From an uncultured Bacteroidia bacterium (GTDB lineage: Bacteria; Bacteroidota; Bacteroidia; Bacteroidales; F082), in the NCBI GenBank assembly GCA_902801465.1, contig CADCIH010000012.1:1-64000 (forward strand): DNA of 64,000 bases. The letters are read 5' to 3'. The first letter of the stretch is position 1. Every line of letters begins with the position of its first letter. Both the position numbers and the translations under genes were made by a program. Of this stretch, positions 1-7,666 are shown one piece after another. The notes beneath the pieces were generated by a model that had not been told where the DNA came from, did no database searches, and saw only the letters and a list, made by a program, of their open reading frames with translations.

Positions 1-54
1 GCCCGGCAGTGCCGATGATACTGCGGTGAAACGTGGGAAAGTAGGTCGCCGCCC
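1..54 (+). rRNA. rrf: 5S rRNA, 3' end (partial)
   Basis: The first ~54 bases match the conserved 3' half of bacterial 5S rRNA: a GATGATACTGCGGTG segment followed by GTGGGAAAGTAGGTCGCC, the usual helix IV/V region. The gene enters from the left edge, so the rest of the rRNA operon lies outside the window. An intrinsic terminator follows at once. The exact 3' end is estimated. Confidence 0.9.
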
Positions 55-65
55 ACCCATACGAG

Positions 66-100
66 AGAGCCCGCCAACGAGCGGGCTTTCTTCGTTTTAT
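66..100 (+). terminator. Intrinsic terminator of the rRNA operon
   Basis: A GCCCGC/GCGGGC hairpin (69-74 with 81-86, six-base loop) is followed by a T-rich run. It lies just after the 5S 3' end and before the convergent DUF2752 gene. Confidence 0.85.
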
Positions 101-117
101 TCATTTTGCATTCCACT

Positions 118-480
118 TTACACTCCTAAAATGTTTCTCCCTATCCACCACGCAATGAACACCCCAAACCATATCCAACAAGCCAAAGTGCCGGATAAAG
201 CTAAATGAACCTTCCCGTTCCTCGGGAAAATGGTTAGGGCTATTACATACAACAAAGCGGGAACCAATAGGTAATTGTACTGGATCCCCTCCCAAATGTG
301 ACCGTTTAAAATCGCATGAATTGCCCGCTGTGAGCCACATCCAGGACAATCATATCCTGTCAATAACTTGAAAATACACTTGGGCGCAAGGTGACTATGT
401 GCAGGGTCGAAATAATGGTAAAGAATACAAAAACAAGACAATCCTATGACCCATAGGATTATCTTGTATATTGCTTTCAT
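118..480 (-). CDS. DUF2752 membrane protein
   Basis: A 120-residue protein with about three hydrophobic segments (residues ~5-25, 65-85, 95-118). It carries the family signature CPGCGSQRA near residue 45, whose paired cysteines and arginine define DUF2752. The biochemical role of the family is unknown. It starts 12 bp after the stop of the CD225 gene and is probably cotranscribed with it. These two families often sit together in Bacteroidales. The start is the ATG at 480; no other start is convincing. Confidence 0.85.
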   Translation of the reverse strand: MKAIYKIILWVIGLSCFCILYHYFDPAHSHLAPKCIFKLLTGYDCPGCGSQRAIHAILNGHIWEGIQYNYLLVPALLYVIALTIFPRNGKVHLALSGTLACWIWFGVFIAWWIGRNILGV

Positions 481-492
481 CAGGAAAATTGA

Positions 493-885
493 TTACATGT
501 ATTGTTGAAGGGCACCCGAAGAGAAGAAAGCGGCGACATTGGCAACAAGTCCCACGATGGCAGTGATGATAATCCATTTCTTGGCCTTGTCCGATTCACT
601 CTTGGCCTGGTAAAAGTTACCCATTTGCCATGCCTTGTTCACCTTACTGGAACATACAATACACCAAACACCCAACGGTATGCAGCAGAATAACGTCGCA
701 AGAATGGACCAAACCATGTAGTTGTTAGGCTTCGGTCCAGCATACTGAGGCTGAGGGTTCGGCTGGCTGTTGATGTTAACTTGATACTGAGGTTGGGAAC
801 CAGCGGCTAGTGGCGCTCCACAATTGGTGCAGAAGCTGCAGTTGTCAGGAACAGCTTGTCCGCAATGGGTGCAAAAACGTGTCAT
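493..885 (-). CDS. Zinc-ribbon plus CD225/dispanin-like membrane protein
   Basis: A 130-residue protein. Residues 1-30 form a zinc ribbon with two CxxC pairs (FCTHCGQ and FCTNCGA). A Pro/Gln/Asn-rich linker follows to ~50, then a CD225-like membrane region: a helix containing LATLFCCIPLGVWCIVCSSK, a short amphipathic stretch (KVNKAWQMGNFYQAK), and a second transmembrane helix (~105-125). Eukaryotic members (IFITM/dispanin) act on membranes; the bacterial function is not established. It is the first gene of a leftward pair with DUF2752. Confidence 0.85.
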   Translation of the reverse strand: MTRFCTHCGQAVPDNCSFCTNCGAPLAAGSQPQYQVNINSQPNPQPQYAGPKPNNYMVWSILATLFCCIPLGVWCIVCSSKVNKAWQMGNFYQAKSESDKAKKWIIITAIVGLVANVAAFFSSGALQQYM

Positions 886-914
886 GAGTGTTTATTCTTT
901 AGGGTTTAGCTTTG

Positions 915-922
915 CAAAAATA
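915..922 (-). promoter_or_regulatory. Promoter -7 element for the CD225-DUF2752 pair
   Basis: On the minus strand this reads TATTTTTG, matching TAnnTTTG, and sits 30 bp upstream of the ATG. No clear -33 TTTG is visible. Confidence 0.5.
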
Positions 923-929
923 AAAATAA

Positions 930-1673
930 TTATGATTTCATCATAATCTCTGCCAAAATAATTCCAGTGGCCATCGAGGCATTCAACGATTCCGTCATGC
1001 TTCCCTCAGCCCGCGGGATGGTGATGGGATGGGTGATCAACGGTAAAATGTTGCCCCTGATACCATGCGACTCACTGCCAATGACAATGACACCCCCGGC
1101 CCAACGACCTTCTTTCTTGAAGATGTTCTCGCCCTCCAACAAAGCCCCGTAAATGGCTTTCCCGTTGCTTTTCGATTCCTCCAGAAAACGCCTCAGGTCA
1201 GTATAGACTGCCGATACTCTGAAGACAGATCCCATGGTGGCTTGGATCACCTTCGGATTCCAAAGCTCCACACAATCCTCGCTGCATACCACTTGCTTGA
1301 TGCCAAACCACTCCGCAGTGCGGATGATGGTGCCCATGTTGCCGGGATTGGCAATGCCGTCCAAAGCCAACACCATCTTTTCGTCAGAATTGATCTCCAT
1401 CTTGCGAATTTTGGCAACAGCTAGTATCCCCGGAGGGGTGTCCTGACCACTCATCTGCTCCATCTGAACTTCGGTGACGAGTTCCATCAACGAAGTGTCC
1501 ATGGGATGCTCGTGAAGATATTTCTCTGTAGCAAATAGATAGTTGACTTCAAACGGGGAACGCAACAACTCCTCAACCATCTTCCTGCCTTCCACAACGA
1601 AAAGCTGATGCTCGTTCCTGTATTTCTGTTGCTTGAGCGACTGGATGAACTTGACTGTGTTTTTTGTAATCAT
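930..1673 (-). CDS. SpoU/TrmH-family RNA 2'-O-methyltransferase
   Basis: A 247-residue protein. The N-terminal ~90 residues form the substrate-binding domain (NEHQLFVVEGRKMVEELL). The C-terminal SPOUT domain has the three knot motifs: ALDGIANPGNMGTIIRTAEWFG (motif 1), VIGSESHGI (motif 2) and IPRAEGSMTESLNASMATGII (motif 3). The family transfers a methyl group from S-adenosylmethionine to a ribose 2'-OH in rRNA or tRNA. The exact target cannot be told from sequence. The gene lies just downstream of the rplI terminator and has its own -7 box almost touching the ATG. Confidence 0.88.
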   Translation of the reverse strand: MITKNTVKFIQSLKQQKYRNEHQLFVVEGRKMVEELLRSPFEVNYLFATEKYLHEHPMDTSLMELVTEVQMEQMSGQDTPPGILAVAKIRKMEINSDEKMVLALDGIANPGNMGTIIRTAEWFGIKQVVCSEDCVELWNPKVIQATMGSVFRVSAVYTDLRRFLEESKSNGKAIYGALLEGENIFKKEGRWAGGVIVIGSESHGIRGNILPLITHPITIPRAEGSMTESLNASMATGIILAEIMMKS

Positions 1674-1677
1674 GTGG

Positions 1678-1685
1678 CAAAGATA
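1678..1685 (-). promoter_or_regulatory. Promoter -7 element for the SpoU gene, near-leaderless
   Basis: The minus strand reads TATCTTTG and ends only 4 bp before the ATG at 1673. Transcription would therefore begin at or next to the start codon. Confidence 0.5.
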
Positions 1686-1719
1686 AAAAAAAGAAGGCTG
1701 CCTCCAAAGAAACAGCCTT
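1685..1719 (-). terminator. Intrinsic terminator after rplI
   Basis: The hairpin AAGGCTG/CAGCCTT (1713-1719 with 1694-1700) is followed on the minus strand by a long T tract. It ends the rpsF-rpsR-rplI operon. Confidence 0.8.
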
Positions 1720-1747
1720 CCTTATCTGATTGCAATCTGAAGATACC

Positions 1748-2197
1748 TTATTCGGCAACCACTTCAAATTCGATTTCGGCTTGAACATCCTTGTGAAGTT
1801 TGATCTTGGCCTTGTAAGTGCCGAGTTCCTTCACAGCTTCTTCGTTCAGCACGATCTGCTTGCGGTCGACCTCGATGTTGCAGGCTTCCTTGATGGCGTT
1901 GGCGATCTGGATGGTGTTGACCGAACCGAAGATCTTGCCAGTGGCGGCTGCCTTGGCACCGATGGTGAGCTTCAAACCTTCAAGAGCCTTGGCCTTCTCG
2001 AGGGCCTCGTTCTTGATCTTCTCTTCCTTGTGAGCTTGTTGACGAATCTCTTCGGCCAGCATTTTGCGGTTTCTCTCGGTGGCGAGGATAGCCATTCCGT
2101 TCGGAATCAAATAGTTGCGGCCATATCCGTCCTTAACGGTCACGATTTCGTTCTTGTAGCCTAAGTTGGCGATGTCTTGTTTCAGAATAATTTCCAT
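1748..2197 (-). CDS. rplI: 50S ribosomal protein bL9
   Basis: A 149-residue protein with the bL9 N-terminal rRNA-binding domain (MEIILKQDIANLGYKNEIVTV, then GYGRNYLIPNGMA). A long central helix and a C-terminal domain (FGSVNTIQIANAIKE...) follow. Length is normal for the family. It is the last gene of rpsF-rpsR-rplI, 14 bp after rpsR, with an intrinsic terminator downstream. Confidence 0.97.
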   Translation of the reverse strand: MEIILKQDIANLGYKNEIVTVKDGYGRNYLIPNGMAILATERNRKMLAEEIRQQAHKEEKIKNEALEKAKALEGLKLTIGAKAAATGKIFGSVNTIQIANAIKEACNIEVDRKQIVLNEEAVKELGTYKAKIKLHKDVQAEIEFEVVAE

Positions 2198-2211
2198 TTC
2201 AAATCCTCCTA

Positions 2212-2484
2212 TTATTTCAACATGTCAGCAACGAACGGCATGAGGGCAAGGTGACGAGCTCTCTTGATGGCCTGTGCTACTTTCTTTTGATACTTGGTTG
2301 AGGTACCGGTGATGCGGCGGGGCAAAATCTTGCCTTGCTCGTTCACAAACTTCAGCAAGAAGTCGGCGTCTTTGTAATCGATGTACTTGATGCGGTTCTT
2401 CTTGAAGCGGCAGTATTTCTTTCTCTTGGTATCGACTGCGATAGGAGTCAAATATTTGATGTCGTTATTGGGTTGTTGTGCCAT
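2212..2484 (-). CDS. rpsR: 30S ribosomal protein bS18
   Basis: A 90-residue protein containing the bS18 core [18 protein letters not shown] and the basic segment [22 protein letters not shown] that binds 16S rRNA with bS6. It is the middle gene of the operon, 26 bp after rpsF. Confidence 0.97.
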   Translation of the reverse strand: MAQQPNNDIKYLTPIAVDTKRKKYCRFKKNRIKYIDYKDADFLLKFVNEQGKILPRRITGTSTKYQKKVAQAIKRARHLALMPFVADMLK

Positions 2485-2510
2485 TTCTTTAAGTTTTAAA
2501 GGTTAAACAA

Positions 2511-2861
2511 TTAGGCTTGGGCCTCGGCTTGCTCCTGGGCTTTCTTGCGTTTCTTCTCGTTGTAAGCGACAGCGTGCTTGTCAAGCTTCACAGTGAGGAA
2601 ACGAAGAACGCGCTCGTCGCGCTTCAGCTCGGTCTCAACATTTGCAATAACTTCACCCTCGGCTTTGAACTCTATCAGGTGATAGAAGCCAGTGGATTTC
2701 TTCTGGATCGGGTATGCCAACTTGCGCATGCCCCAGTGCTCTTCATGAACGATTTCTGCACCAGCATTGGCCAGATAATCTTCATACTTCTTTACCGCTT
2801 CCTTCATCTGATCGTCAGACAAAACGGGAGTTAAAATGAAAACGGTTTCGTACTGATTCAT
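2511..2861 (-). CDS. rpsF: 30S ribosomal protein bS6
   Basis: A 116-residue protein starting [16 protein letters not shown] and containing [20 protein letters not shown], the hallmark bS6 segment. It ends in a Lys/Glu/Ala-rich tail. It is the first gene of the bS6-bS18-bL9 operon and has a good promoter upstream. Confidence 0.97.
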   Translation of the reverse strand: MNQYETVFILTPVLSDDQMKEAVKKYEDYLANAGAEIVHEEHWGMRKLAYPIQKKSTGFYHLIEFKAEGEVIANVETELKRDERVLRFLTVKLDKHAVAYNEKKRKKAQEQAEAQA

Positions 2862-2917
2862 AATTTGTTGATAATTAATGATTTAATGTTTTTATTACTT
2901 GCTCCGAAAAGCGAGTG

Positions 2918-2948
2918 CAAAGATAGACAAAAATCTTTAATAAACAAG
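2918..2948 (-). promoter_or_regulatory. Promoter of rpsF-rpsR-rplI
   Basis: On the minus strand there is a CTTG -33 element (2945-2948), a 19-bp spacer, and the -7 element TATCTTTG (2918-2925). A leader of about 50 bases would precede rpsF. Confidence 0.65.
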
Positions 2949-2961
2949 CAGTTGCTTAGAT

Positions 2962-3894
2962 TTATTTTTTGTAGAGGTCGAACACGTTCATATTGGTCCA
3001 CTCGGTGGGCTGTAGCTTGCTGTCGGTCATGGTGGCGTCGAGGCTTGTAATGCGGCCTGACAGGGCCTGGTCAACGAAAGCGCAAAAGATATCGACGCTG
3101 CCGGGGAACCAGGAAGCGACTTCGTGTCCGATACCCTCGAAACGAATGAACCAATGGGGGATGCCTTGCTTTCTCATCCTCCTGTCAAGGGTCATTGAAC
3201 CGTAAAGCTTGGGACTGAATGGCAATCCAAACCCCTTGAAGTTCACGATCTTGTCCTTAGTGCCGTGCATCAGCATCGTCGGTGCGGGATCAGTGTCGTA
3301 TCTGAGGTCGCGTTTTCGGCACATGATGCCCCCGGCGTAGGGAATCACCGCGGCAGGTTTCCAACCTTCAGGCAAAATGGTCGCTTCCGGCAAGTCGTTG
3401 GCCCTGCAATAGTCGAGTTGCAGTACGGTGATGGCTCCTGCGGAACTACCCGTCAGTACGATTTTCGAGGGATTGACGTCGATTTCTTCGGAATGTTCGA
3501 CAACCCATTTGACTGCCTCGGCACAGTCTTCTGTGGCGATGTCGATGCAGTATTGGAACAAGTTGTCGATGTTGAAAAAGCCTTGGTATTCCTCCAGTTT
3601 AGCCTTGTCTTTCAAACCTAGCCGATAATCGATATTAATCACCGTAAACCCTCTCTTGACCAGCGAATCGGCCAATGCCGTCTGGTAACTGTCGTCGCGT
3701 TTTCCCACGACGAATCCGCCGCCGAATACCGAGATCACCGCGGCCCTGTCTGGTCTAGCCACAAGGGGTTTGTGAACGTCAAGATACAAAGTCGAGTCGC
3801 GTTCAACAAATGGATAAGTCGTCTTGGTTTGCGCCTTCGCGAAAAGGATTCCAAGAAAACACAAGGTCATCAAAAACAGTATTTTTTTCTTCAT
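2962..3894 (-). CDS. Secreted alpha/beta-hydrolase (esterase-like)
   Basis: A 310-residue protein starting MKKKILFLMTLCFLGILF with a cleavable signal peptide ending near AKAQ. This start is chosen because the upstream in-frame extension overlaps the neighbouring gene. The fold shows an oxyanion-hole stretch FGGGFVVG, the nucleophile elbow GSSAG (~residue 155), an aspartate in LMHGTKDKIVNF and a histidine in GIGHEVASW. These match carboxylesterase/lipase-like hydrolases of the HGGG type. The substrate is unknown; the neighbours do not suggest one. It is probably periplasmic or outer-membrane associated. Confidence 0.8.
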   Translation of the reverse strand: MKKKILFLMTLCFLGILFAKAQTKTTYPFVERDSTLYLDVHKPLVARPDRAAVISVFGGGFVVGKRDDSYQTALADSLVKRGFTVINIDYRLGLKDKAKLEEYQGFFNIDNLFQYCIDIATEDCAEAVKWVVEHSEEIDVNPSKIVLTGSSAGAITVLQLDYCRANDLPEATILPEGWKPAAVIPYAGGIMCRKRDLRYDTDPAPTMLMHGTKDKIVNFKGFGLPFSPKLYGSMTLDRRMRKQGIPHWFIRFEGIGHEVASWFPGSVDIFCAFVDQALSGRITSLDATMTDSKLQPTEWTNMNVFDLYKK

Positions 3895-3920
3895 AATATC
3901 AATAGTTTGAGGGCGCAAAA

Positions 3921-4754
3921 TCATGAAAGAATACTGGTCAAACCCACTCGGAGTTCTGGCATCGGACACTTGGTGTCGCGTTCTACGATTAGGGTCTTGA
4001 GGCTGGCGAAGGGGAGGATCTCCTTTTCGATATCCTGGAGTGAACGGTTCCTGCCGAAATAGGCAGGGGCAAAGCACTCCCAGAACTTGATGGAAGTGGC
4101 CTTGTCCATGTGGAAGGTCTCCTTGATGAAAGCCTCGTCGGATAGCTTGCAGCAGAGGTACACCATGCCGACATCAAACAGGTGGTTGCCATAGCAAAAA
4201 TCGCCCAAATCGATGAAGTAGCGCTGGTCACCCACAAAGATGGCGTTCGAGAACTGTAGGTCGCCGTGGATTGCGGTGTCCTCCTCTGGAACGTCAGCGA
4301 TGAATTTGCGGAGTTTCTCTTTCTCCTCAGCGGTGAAAAACGGATTCTCGTTCAACAAGCGGTAGTAACGGTCCTTCACATTCTCAAACTGGGTGGTGTC
4401 GATGTGAGTGGCATGCAGTTGCTTACACATCATGGCGAACTCTTCAGCGTATTGCTGTACCTTCTCGGGATGGTCGCCCGTAGCCCTTGAATAGGAGGTC
4501 TTTCCCAAGATGCGCTTGAACCGGATTCCGTAACGGCCGTCCTCGGTAACGACATACTCGCCGGGCTCAGGGGTGGGGATGCCCATGGCATATACTTTTT
4601 TTGCAAGCATCATCTCATCCAAAGGCTGCTGTATCTTACCTGGGAAATAGAGTTTCAGCATCACCGAAGGGTCGGTCTTGTGGTCGTAACTTTCGCCGTT
4701 GGCGCCGCCGCCCGAAAGAATGTAATCGTTGAGCGTGATTTTAATGGCTTCCAT
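3921..4754 (-). CDS. Aminoglycoside/choline-kinase-like phosphotransferase
   Basis: A 277-residue cytosolic protein beginning MEAIKITLNDYILSGGGANG. It has a glycine-rich loop at the N terminus, a conserved lysine in MLKLYFPG (~residue 40), the catalytic loop HGDLQFSN (HGDxxxxN) and the metal-binding DLGDF. This is the protein-kinase-like APH/choline kinase fold; the closest description I recall is the TIGR02172 Fibrobacter paralog type. The natural substrate is unknown and resistance should not be assumed. Start at the ATG 4754, just below a -7 box. Confidence 0.75.
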   Translation of the reverse strand: MEAIKITLNDYILSGGGANGESYDHKTDPSVMLKLYFPGKIQQPLDEMMLAKKVYAMGIPTPEPGEYVVTEDGRYGIRFKRILGKTSYSRATGDHPEKVQQYAEEFAMMCKQLHATHIDTTQFENVKDRYYRLLNENPFFTAEEKEKLRKFIADVPEEDTAIHGDLQFSNAIFVGDQRYFIDLGDFCYGNHLFDVGMVYLCCKLSDEAFIKETFHMDKATSIKFWECFAPAYFGRNRSLQDIEKEILPFASLKTLIVERDTKCPMPELRVGLTSILS

Positions 4755-4775
4755 TTTGTAAATGTTAATAAAAAG

Positions 4776-4783
4776 CAAAAATA
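4776..4783 (-). promoter_or_regulatory. Promoter -7 element for the kinase gene
   Basis: Minus strand TATTTTTG, 21 bp upstream of the ATG at 4754. It is divergent from the promoter of the partner-switching operon. Confidence 0.5.
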
Positions 4784-4792
4784 GAAAAAATA

Positions 4793-4822
4793 CTTGGTTT
4801 TTGTTAACTTTTTGTATATTTG
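4793..4822 (+). promoter_or_regulatory. Promoter of the partner-switching/alarmone operon
   Basis: A CTTG element at 4793-4796, an 18-bp spacer and TATATTTG at 4815-4822 fit the Bacteroidota consensus. The first ATG follows 26 bp later. Confidence 0.6.
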
Positions 4823-4848
4823 TCTTTTATTATCCTTAATCTTTGTTT

Positions 4849-6279
4849 ATGGGGAAGAATTCATTTGCTAACAAACTGAGTTGGAGTATAATAGGCATCG
4901 TTTCCGTCATCTATCTGGCGGCATTGGTTATTATCGCAGTCATTTTTTATCAACTGATGACCGACGAGGCTACCCATCTCTCCCAGGAGTCGCTCGCCCA
5001 CGCCTCGCGCATGTATTTCAACTTGATAGTGGTAGGTCTGTTGGGACTGGTGGTGATTTTTTTCGTATGTCGTCATGTGATCAAGACCAAGACGCGTCCT
5101 GTCACCGAAGAGTTGGAAACCACCTCCATCGCCAACGAAAGGATGGAGTCGGAACTCAACGTGGCCCGTGCCATCCAGATGGGGATGCTGAACACCAAGT
5201 TTCCCGAACAGCTTTATGCGATGCTGTGTCCCGCAAAAGAGGTGGGAGGCGACTTTTACGACTTCTCACTTAAAGACGGCAAGCTTTATTTCGCCATAGG
5301 CGACGTGTCGGGGAAAGGCGTCCCGGCCTCGCTCATGATGGCCCTCACCAGCGTGATCATGCGATTTGTGGCTGGTCTTGGCTTGCCCATCAACACCATG
5401 CTGGAACGCATCAACAACAGTGTCAGCGAAGCCAACAGCCACGGCATGTTCGTCACCCTCTTCGTCGCCCGCCTCGATATCAGGTCGGGCCATTTGGAAT
5501 ACTGCAACGCAGGTCACAATCCCATCGTGGTGATTCCTCCCGAGGGAGACCCCTATTTCCTAAAAGCCAAGCCGAACATCGCCATCGGCCTGTTGGGCGA
5601 CTTCCATTACGAGGGCGAAAGCCTGGAACTGAAACCCGGAACGCGTCTCGTCGCCTACACCGACGGCGTGACGGAGGCTGAACAGGCGAGCCTGAGCCAA
5701 TTTGGCGACGACCGCCTAATGTCATGGGCTCAGGCGATAGCACAGGAGAATGCCACCATCCATGATAAAGAGGTGGTGGAAAGCCTTTATCAAACGGTGA
5801 AGCACTTCGCCGGTGACAATCCGCAGAACGATGACATCGCCATAATGAGTTTGAAATTTGACCCTAATAATATTATGACTAAAAGACGTTTCAATCCGAT
5901 TAAAGACAAAAGCATCGAGATCATTGAGTTCTTGATGGCTTCGCCCGATATGCCCGCCGACGAGGAGTTGCGCTTCAAGTTGCGCCTCTCCATCGAAGAG
6001 GCTGTTGAAAATGTAGTGCGCTATGCCTACGATGGCGGCATTGGTTGGCTTGAGGTGGGCACAAGCCTGGACCACGACGCACTGGTCCTCACCGTTGAAC
6101 TCCGCGATGCTGGCGTGCCGTTCAATCCTCTGGAACAACCCGATCCCGACACCACTTCGTCAGCCGAAGAACGCCAGGTCGGTGGTCTGGGAATCTATCT
6201 TTGCAAAAAATTAATGGATAGCATCGACTACCGCTACGAAGATGGAAACAATGTGCTTACAATGAAAAAATTAATATAG
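4849..6279 (+). CDS. Membrane PP2C (RsbU/SpoIIE-type) phosphatase fused to HATPase anti-sigma kinase
   Basis: A 476-residue protein. Two transmembrane helices (~11-36 and 56-78) flank a short periplasmic loop. A linker leads to a SpoIIE/PP2C domain (~105-335) with metal-binding motifs VGGDFYDF, GDVSGKGVPASL, YTDGVTEA and NDDIAIM. The C-terminal ~345-476 is an RsbW-like GHKL ATPase with N-box IEEAVENVVRYAY and G-box GGLGIYLCKKL. In partner switching the phosphatase dephosphorylates, and the kinase phosphorylates, a STAS protein; here both lie on one chain and the STAS gene is next. The ATG at 4849 is preferred over the in-frame TTG at 4843. Confidence 0.88.
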   Translation: MGKNSFANKLSWSIIGIVSVIYLAALVIIAVIFYQLMTDEATHLSQESLAHASRMYFNLIVVGLLGLVVIFFVCRHVIKTKTRPVTEELETTSIANERMESELNVARAIQMGMLNTKFPEQLYAMLCPAKEVGGDFYDFSLKDGKLYFAIGDVSGKGVPASLMMALTSVIMRFVAGLGLPINTMLERINNSVSEANSHGMFVTLFVARLDIRSGHLEYCNAGHNPIVVIPPEGDPYFLKAKPNIAIGLLGDFHYEGESLELKPGTRLVAYTDGVTEAEQASLSQFGDDRLMSWAQAIAQENATIHDKEVVESLYQTVKHFAGDNPQNDDIAIMSLKFDPNNIMTKRRFNPIKDKSIEIIEFLMASPDMPADEELRFKLRLSIEEAVENVVRYAYDGGIGWLEVGTSLDHDALVLTVELRDAGVPFNPLEQPDPDTTSSAEERQVGGLGIYLCKKLMDSIDYRYEDGNNVLTMKKLI

Positions 6280-6283
6280 ATAT

Positions 6284-6586
6284 ATGGAAACTATTATTAA
6301 TAACGAATCGGGAAAGACCCTGGTGGTCTTGAAAGGTCGAATCGACACCACCAACGCCGATCAATTTCAACAGGACATCGCTCCGCTGATGGAAGGCGAA
6401 CATCCGGATATCGAAATCGATTGCAGCGAGATGACCTATACCTCATCGCAAGGATTGCGAATCTTCCTCTTGCTTCAGAAAAGCGTCAACGCCCGGGGTG
6501 GTATAATGGTGCTGCGAAATATGAATCCTCAGGTGAAGGAAGTGTTCGACATCACAGGGTTTTCAAACATCATCACCATCCTATGA
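6284..6586 (+). CDS. STAS-domain anti-sigma factor antagonist
   Basis: A 100-residue single STAS domain. It has the strand ETIINNESGKTLVVLKGRI at the start and the phospho-acceptor region DCSEMTYTSSQGLRIFLLLQ (~residues 46-65); the serines before QGLR occupy the site phosphorylated in SpoIIAA/RsbV. It starts 4 bp after the phosphatase-kinase gene and its stop overlaps the ATG of the synthetase gene (ATGA), so translation is probably coupled. It is the likely substrate of both activities of the upstream protein. The downstream effector it controls is not evident. Confidence 0.88.
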   Translation: METIINNESGKTLVVLKGRIDTTNADQFQQDIAPLMEGEHPDIEIDCSEMTYTSSQGLRIFLLLQKSVNARGGIMVLRNMNPQVKEVFDITGFSNIITIL

Positions 6587-7665
6587 AACTGGACCTGCAT
6601 TGCGAAATGATACTCGACGAGTATCGGGCCAAACTGCCGGTGTTCGAACAGCTGAAAACGGTTGTCCTCAGTCAGTTGCACCGGTGCCTCGACGAGCACA
6701 ACCTCCTTGTCTCGGGTCTCGAGGCCCGTATCAAGACGGAAACAAGCCTGTCGGGGAAGTTGGAGCTGAAAGGGTACAAATACCATACGCTCGATGACAT
6801 CACCGATATCCTCGGTGCCCGCATCATCACGTTCTACAGCGACGAGGTGGATCTCATCTCTGCCTTGGTGGAGAAGCTCTTCGAAATCGACTGGGAGAAT
6901 TCGGTCGACAAGCGCAAGATGTTGGAGACGGACCGTTTTGGCTATCTGTCGCTCCATTATGTTTGCCGGATTCCCCGAAAACTTTATAACGATCCTTCGA
7001 TGCCGGAGCTGAACCAAATCCGATTCGAGTTGCAGATGCGCAGTACCTTGCAGCATGTGTGGGCCAACATGTATCACGACATGGGTTATAAGAGCGAGGT
7101 CGAAATTCCGGTGGAGTACCAACGCAACATGAGCCGGCTGGCGGGAATGCTGGAATTGGTCGATGAGCAATTCAGCCGCATCCGTCGTGAGATTACCGAT
7201 TACCGCCGCAACGTACAGTCACTGGTGGCCTCGGGCAACTTCAACGAGGTGCCGCTCAACGGTGATACCTTCCGCAGTTATCTGGAACTGAAACCCTTCC
7301 ATCGTCTGGCGCAGAAAATCGCTTCGATTAACCAGGCGGAGCTTTATGAAGATTCGTTGATGCCTTACTTTAAAGTGTTTTATCTGTTGGGAATGAAGAC
7401 GATAGGTGATATCCAGAACCTTCGTAACAAATATAGCGAAGGTGCCTACCAACTGGCCTTGCTCCAACTCGCAGGCACAGGACTCGATATCGTGGCTTGC
7501 TCTGTCGCCATCCAGAACCTCTGTATCGTCGCCATCCTGAAACAAGGCTTCGGTGAAGCTGGACTCCAACGGCTGTTCGGCTTGGTTTACGGCGAGAGCG
7601 ACTATAACGCCCAACGTGCCCATCGGGTCTTCGAACAGGCTCAAAAGATTAATCTGATTCAGTGA
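6583..7665 (+). CDS. RelA/SpoT-type (p)ppGpp synthetase (synthetase domain without HD)
   Basis: A 360-residue protein. A helical N-terminus leads to a RelA/SpoT nucleotidyltransferase domain (~40-185): RIKTETSLSGKL (ATP-site motif), DILGARIITFY, RFGYLSLHYVCRI and FELQMRSTLQHVWANMYHDMGYK, the ExQxR motif region. The C-terminal ~190-360 is a helical region I do not recognise, with no TGS or ACT domain. The synthetase residues appear intact, so it should make pppGpp/ppGpp from GTP/GDP and ATP. It overlaps the STAS gene by 4 bp and is followed after 1 bp by a hydrolase gene. The ATG at 6583 is chosen because the upstream extension runs antiparallel in frame to STAS coding. Confidence 0.85.
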   Translation: MKLDLHCEMILDEYRAKLPVFEQLKTVVLSQLHRCLDEHNLLVSGLEARIKTETSLSGKLELKGYKYHTLDDITDILGARIITFYSDEVDLISALVEKLFEIDWENSVDKRKMLETDRFGYLSLHYVCRIPRKLYNDPSMPELNQIRFELQMRSTLQHVWANMYHDMGYKSEVEIPVEYQRNMSRLAGMLELVDEQFSRIRREITDYRRNVQSLVASGNFNEVPLNGDTFRSYLELKPFHRLAQKIASINQAELYEDSLMPYFKVFYLLGMKTIGDIQNLRNKYSEGAYQLALLQLAGTGLDIVACSVAIQNLCIVAILKQGFGEAGLQRLFGLVYGESDYNAQRAHRVFEQAQKINLIQ

Positions 7666-7666
7666 C

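Noticed and set aside
3895-4077. 61-residue N-terminal extension of the esterase
   Set aside because: It would overlap the neighbouring kinase gene and bury a clear signal peptide that begins at 3894.
3921-4754. Antibiotic-resistance aminoglycoside phosphotransferase
   Set aside because: Only the general kinase fold is visible; the chromosomal context and lack of a specific resistance-family match do not support a resistance claim.
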